Positions 5,311-6,410 of a stretch of 6,410 nucleotides of DNA are shown piece by piece. Position 1 is the first letter of the stretch. The number at the start of each line of letters is the position of its first letter. Made by a program: the position numbers and the translations under genes. The DNA is from Lactobacillaceae bacterium. Its GTDB lineage: Bacteria > Bacillota > Bacilli > Lactobacillales > Lactobacillaceae. The notes beneath the pieces were generated by a model. It was not told where the DNA came from. It saw nothing but the letters and a program-made list of their open reading frames with translations, and made no database searches. The stretch spans positions 1-6,410 of the forward strand of contig JAISIV010000150.1 in assembly GCA_031261865.1 (NCBI GenBank), read 5' to 3'.

Positions 5311-6410
5311 TGGATAAAATGAACGTTGCTTTGGTTTTCGGTGGAAACTCTTCTGAACACGATGTTTCCAAAAGAAGTGCAAAAAATTATTACGATGGTT
5401 TTAATAAAGAAAAATATAATGTCATTCCTTTTTTAATCGACAAGCAAGGACACTTCATAAATTCTGATATCTCAACCAAAGTTTTGTTTGGAGAAGACGA
5501 AGATCAGTTGTTAGTTGATTATGTCTATGATGATGATCTTTTTTCTCCGATTAACGAGTTAAACAAACATAAAATAGATTTATTCTTTCCTGTTGTTCAT
5601 GGGAATTTAGGAGAAGATGGAACCTTACAAGGTTTATTTAGGATGTTAGATAAACCATTTGTCGGAGCTGATTTAAAAGCCCATGCTATGAGCTTTGATA
5701 AAGTCATTACCAAAGAAATTCTCACTGCCAATGGAATCAGAAACACTGAGTATTTTGTTGTTCGGCAAAACGAGAAAGTCCCAGATTGGTCAGAAGTTGT
5801 TGAGAAATTCGGGGATGTTGTTTTCGTTAAAGCTGCCAATCAAGGTTCATCCGTTGGAATCAGTCGTGTGACGAATGAACAAGAGTATAAAAACGCAATT
5901 CTTGATTCTTTCCAATATGATGAAAAACTGTTGGTTGAAAAGGCCGTCAATGGTGCTTTCGAACTCGAAGTCGGCTTGATTGGAAATTCTGATATTCAAG
6001 TTAGTTTAATTGGAGCGCACTCAGCCCCAAATCAAGGTGAAGGAGATGGATGGTTCGATTACTCTAATAAATTTGTCGACAACTCAAAAATGCAATACGA
6101 TATCCCAGCCAAAATTTCTGGTGAACAAACTGAGGAAATAAAACAAATGGCCGTTAAAGCCATGCGAGCTCTTGATATCAAAGGTCTTGTCAGGATGGAT
6201 TTTCTTATTGATTCAAAAGGTGTCGTTTATCTAGGTGAACCTAATACACTTCCTGGATTTACTAATATGTCGCTATTCCAAGTTCTTTGGGACACGAGCG
6301 GAGTCAAGCGCGCTGATTTGATTAATCGACTAGTTGAGTATGCACTAGAAGAATATAACCGCAAAAAAGGAATCAGCTACTCCTTCCAAAAACTAGAAGA
6401 AGAAAATCTG
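5310..6410 (+). CDS. ddl: D-alanine--D-alanine/D-lactate ligase, 3' end beyond the window
   Basis: This ATP-grasp ligase joins D-Ala to D-Ala or D-lactate in the cytoplasm for MurF to add to the peptidoglycan precursor. The frame is open for 367 codons to the window edge, close to the full length of lactic acid bacterial Ddl. Motifs seen: GGNSSEHDVS (11-20, Glu16), VVHGNLGEDGTLQG (95-108, His97), GSSVGI (179-184), and RMDF with Arg295 and metal ligand Asp297. GEPNTLPGFT (309-318) supplies Glu310 and Asn312. The omega loop reads FDYSNKF (249-255), ending Lys254-Phe255. Phe replaces the Tyr of D-Ala-D-Ala ligases (E. coli DdlB Tyr216) and matches Leuconostoc mesenteroides Ddl Phe261, so D-lactate use is predicted. 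An Ala (175) replaces the usual Pro after Lys174. GGAGG at 5299-5303 supports the ATG, which overlaps the previous stop as TGATG. A second ATG is three codons on. Confidence 0.94.
   Translation, partial: MDKMNVALVFGGNSSEHDVSKRSAKNYYDGFNKEKYNVIPFLIDKQGHFINSDISTKVLFGEDEDQLLVDYVYDDDLFSPINELNKHKIDLFFPVVHGNLGEDGTLQGLFRMLDKPFVGADLKAHAMSFDKVITKEILTANGIRNTEYFVVRQNEKVPDWSEVVEKFGDVVFVKAANQGSSVGISRVTNEQEYKNAILDSFQYDEKLLVEKAVNGAFELEVGLIGNSDIQVSLIGAHSAPNQGEGDGWFDYSNKFVDNSKMQYDIPAKISGEQTEEIKQMAVKAMRALDIKGLVRMDFLIDSKGVVYLGEPNTLPGFTNMSLFQVLWDTSGVKRADLINRLVEYALEEYNRKKGISYSFQKLEEENL

Noticed and set aside
5138..5371. Minus-strand open frame spanning the DUF2785/ddl junction
   Set aside because: It is antisense to two overlapping real genes, is low in recognisable features, and would contradict the operon.
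5597..5839. Minus-strand open frame of 80 codons inside ddl
   Set aside because: It is antisense to conserved Ddl motifs and has no independent support.

Overview
The window looks like a chromosomal segment of a low-GC Gram-positive bacterium of the Lactobacillaceae, most likely the Leuconostoc/Oenococcus/Weissella side or another heterofermentative lineage. Three things point there: the AT-rich sequence, the Mbl-DUF2969-RodA gene string typical of lactic acid bacteria, and a Ddl whose omega loop carries the Lys-Phe pair of D-Ala-D-Lac-forming ligases. The genus is an inference and cannot be settled by reading alone.

Left part (1-1039, minus strand): a terminator for an upstream rightward gene is followed by a leftward unit. 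That unit is tRNA-Cys(GCA), then a Cof-type HAD phosphatase, closed by a strong rho-independent terminator. A 120-base divergent region (1040-1159) holds the tRNA promoter, an 11-bp tandem repeat overlapping it, and a weak rightward promoter.

Right part (1160-6410, plus strand): two small membrane proteins come first, a glycine-rich three-helix protein and a DUF1146/YwzB protein. A tightly packed cell-wall operon follows: mbl (actin-like elongation filament), a DUF2969 protein, rodA (SEDS glycan polymerase), a DUF2785 protein, and ddl, which runs off the end still open. From mbl to ddl every junction overlaps, by 8, 1, 4 and 1 bases, so the five genes are almost certainly one translationally coupled transcript. 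Together they supply the scaffold (Mbl), the glycan polymerase (RodA) and the terminal depsipeptide/dipeptide of the precursor stem (Ddl) for lateral wall growth. DUF2969 and DUF2785 are uncharacterised partners by position.

There is no mobile element, CRISPR array or obviously novel system here. The points most worth a second look are the predicted D-lactate specificity of Ddl (intrinsic vancomycin resistance), the DUF2785 protein embedded in the elongation operon, the extended Mbl, and TATAAT boxes placed exactly where they would give leaderless or nearly leaderless mRNAs.
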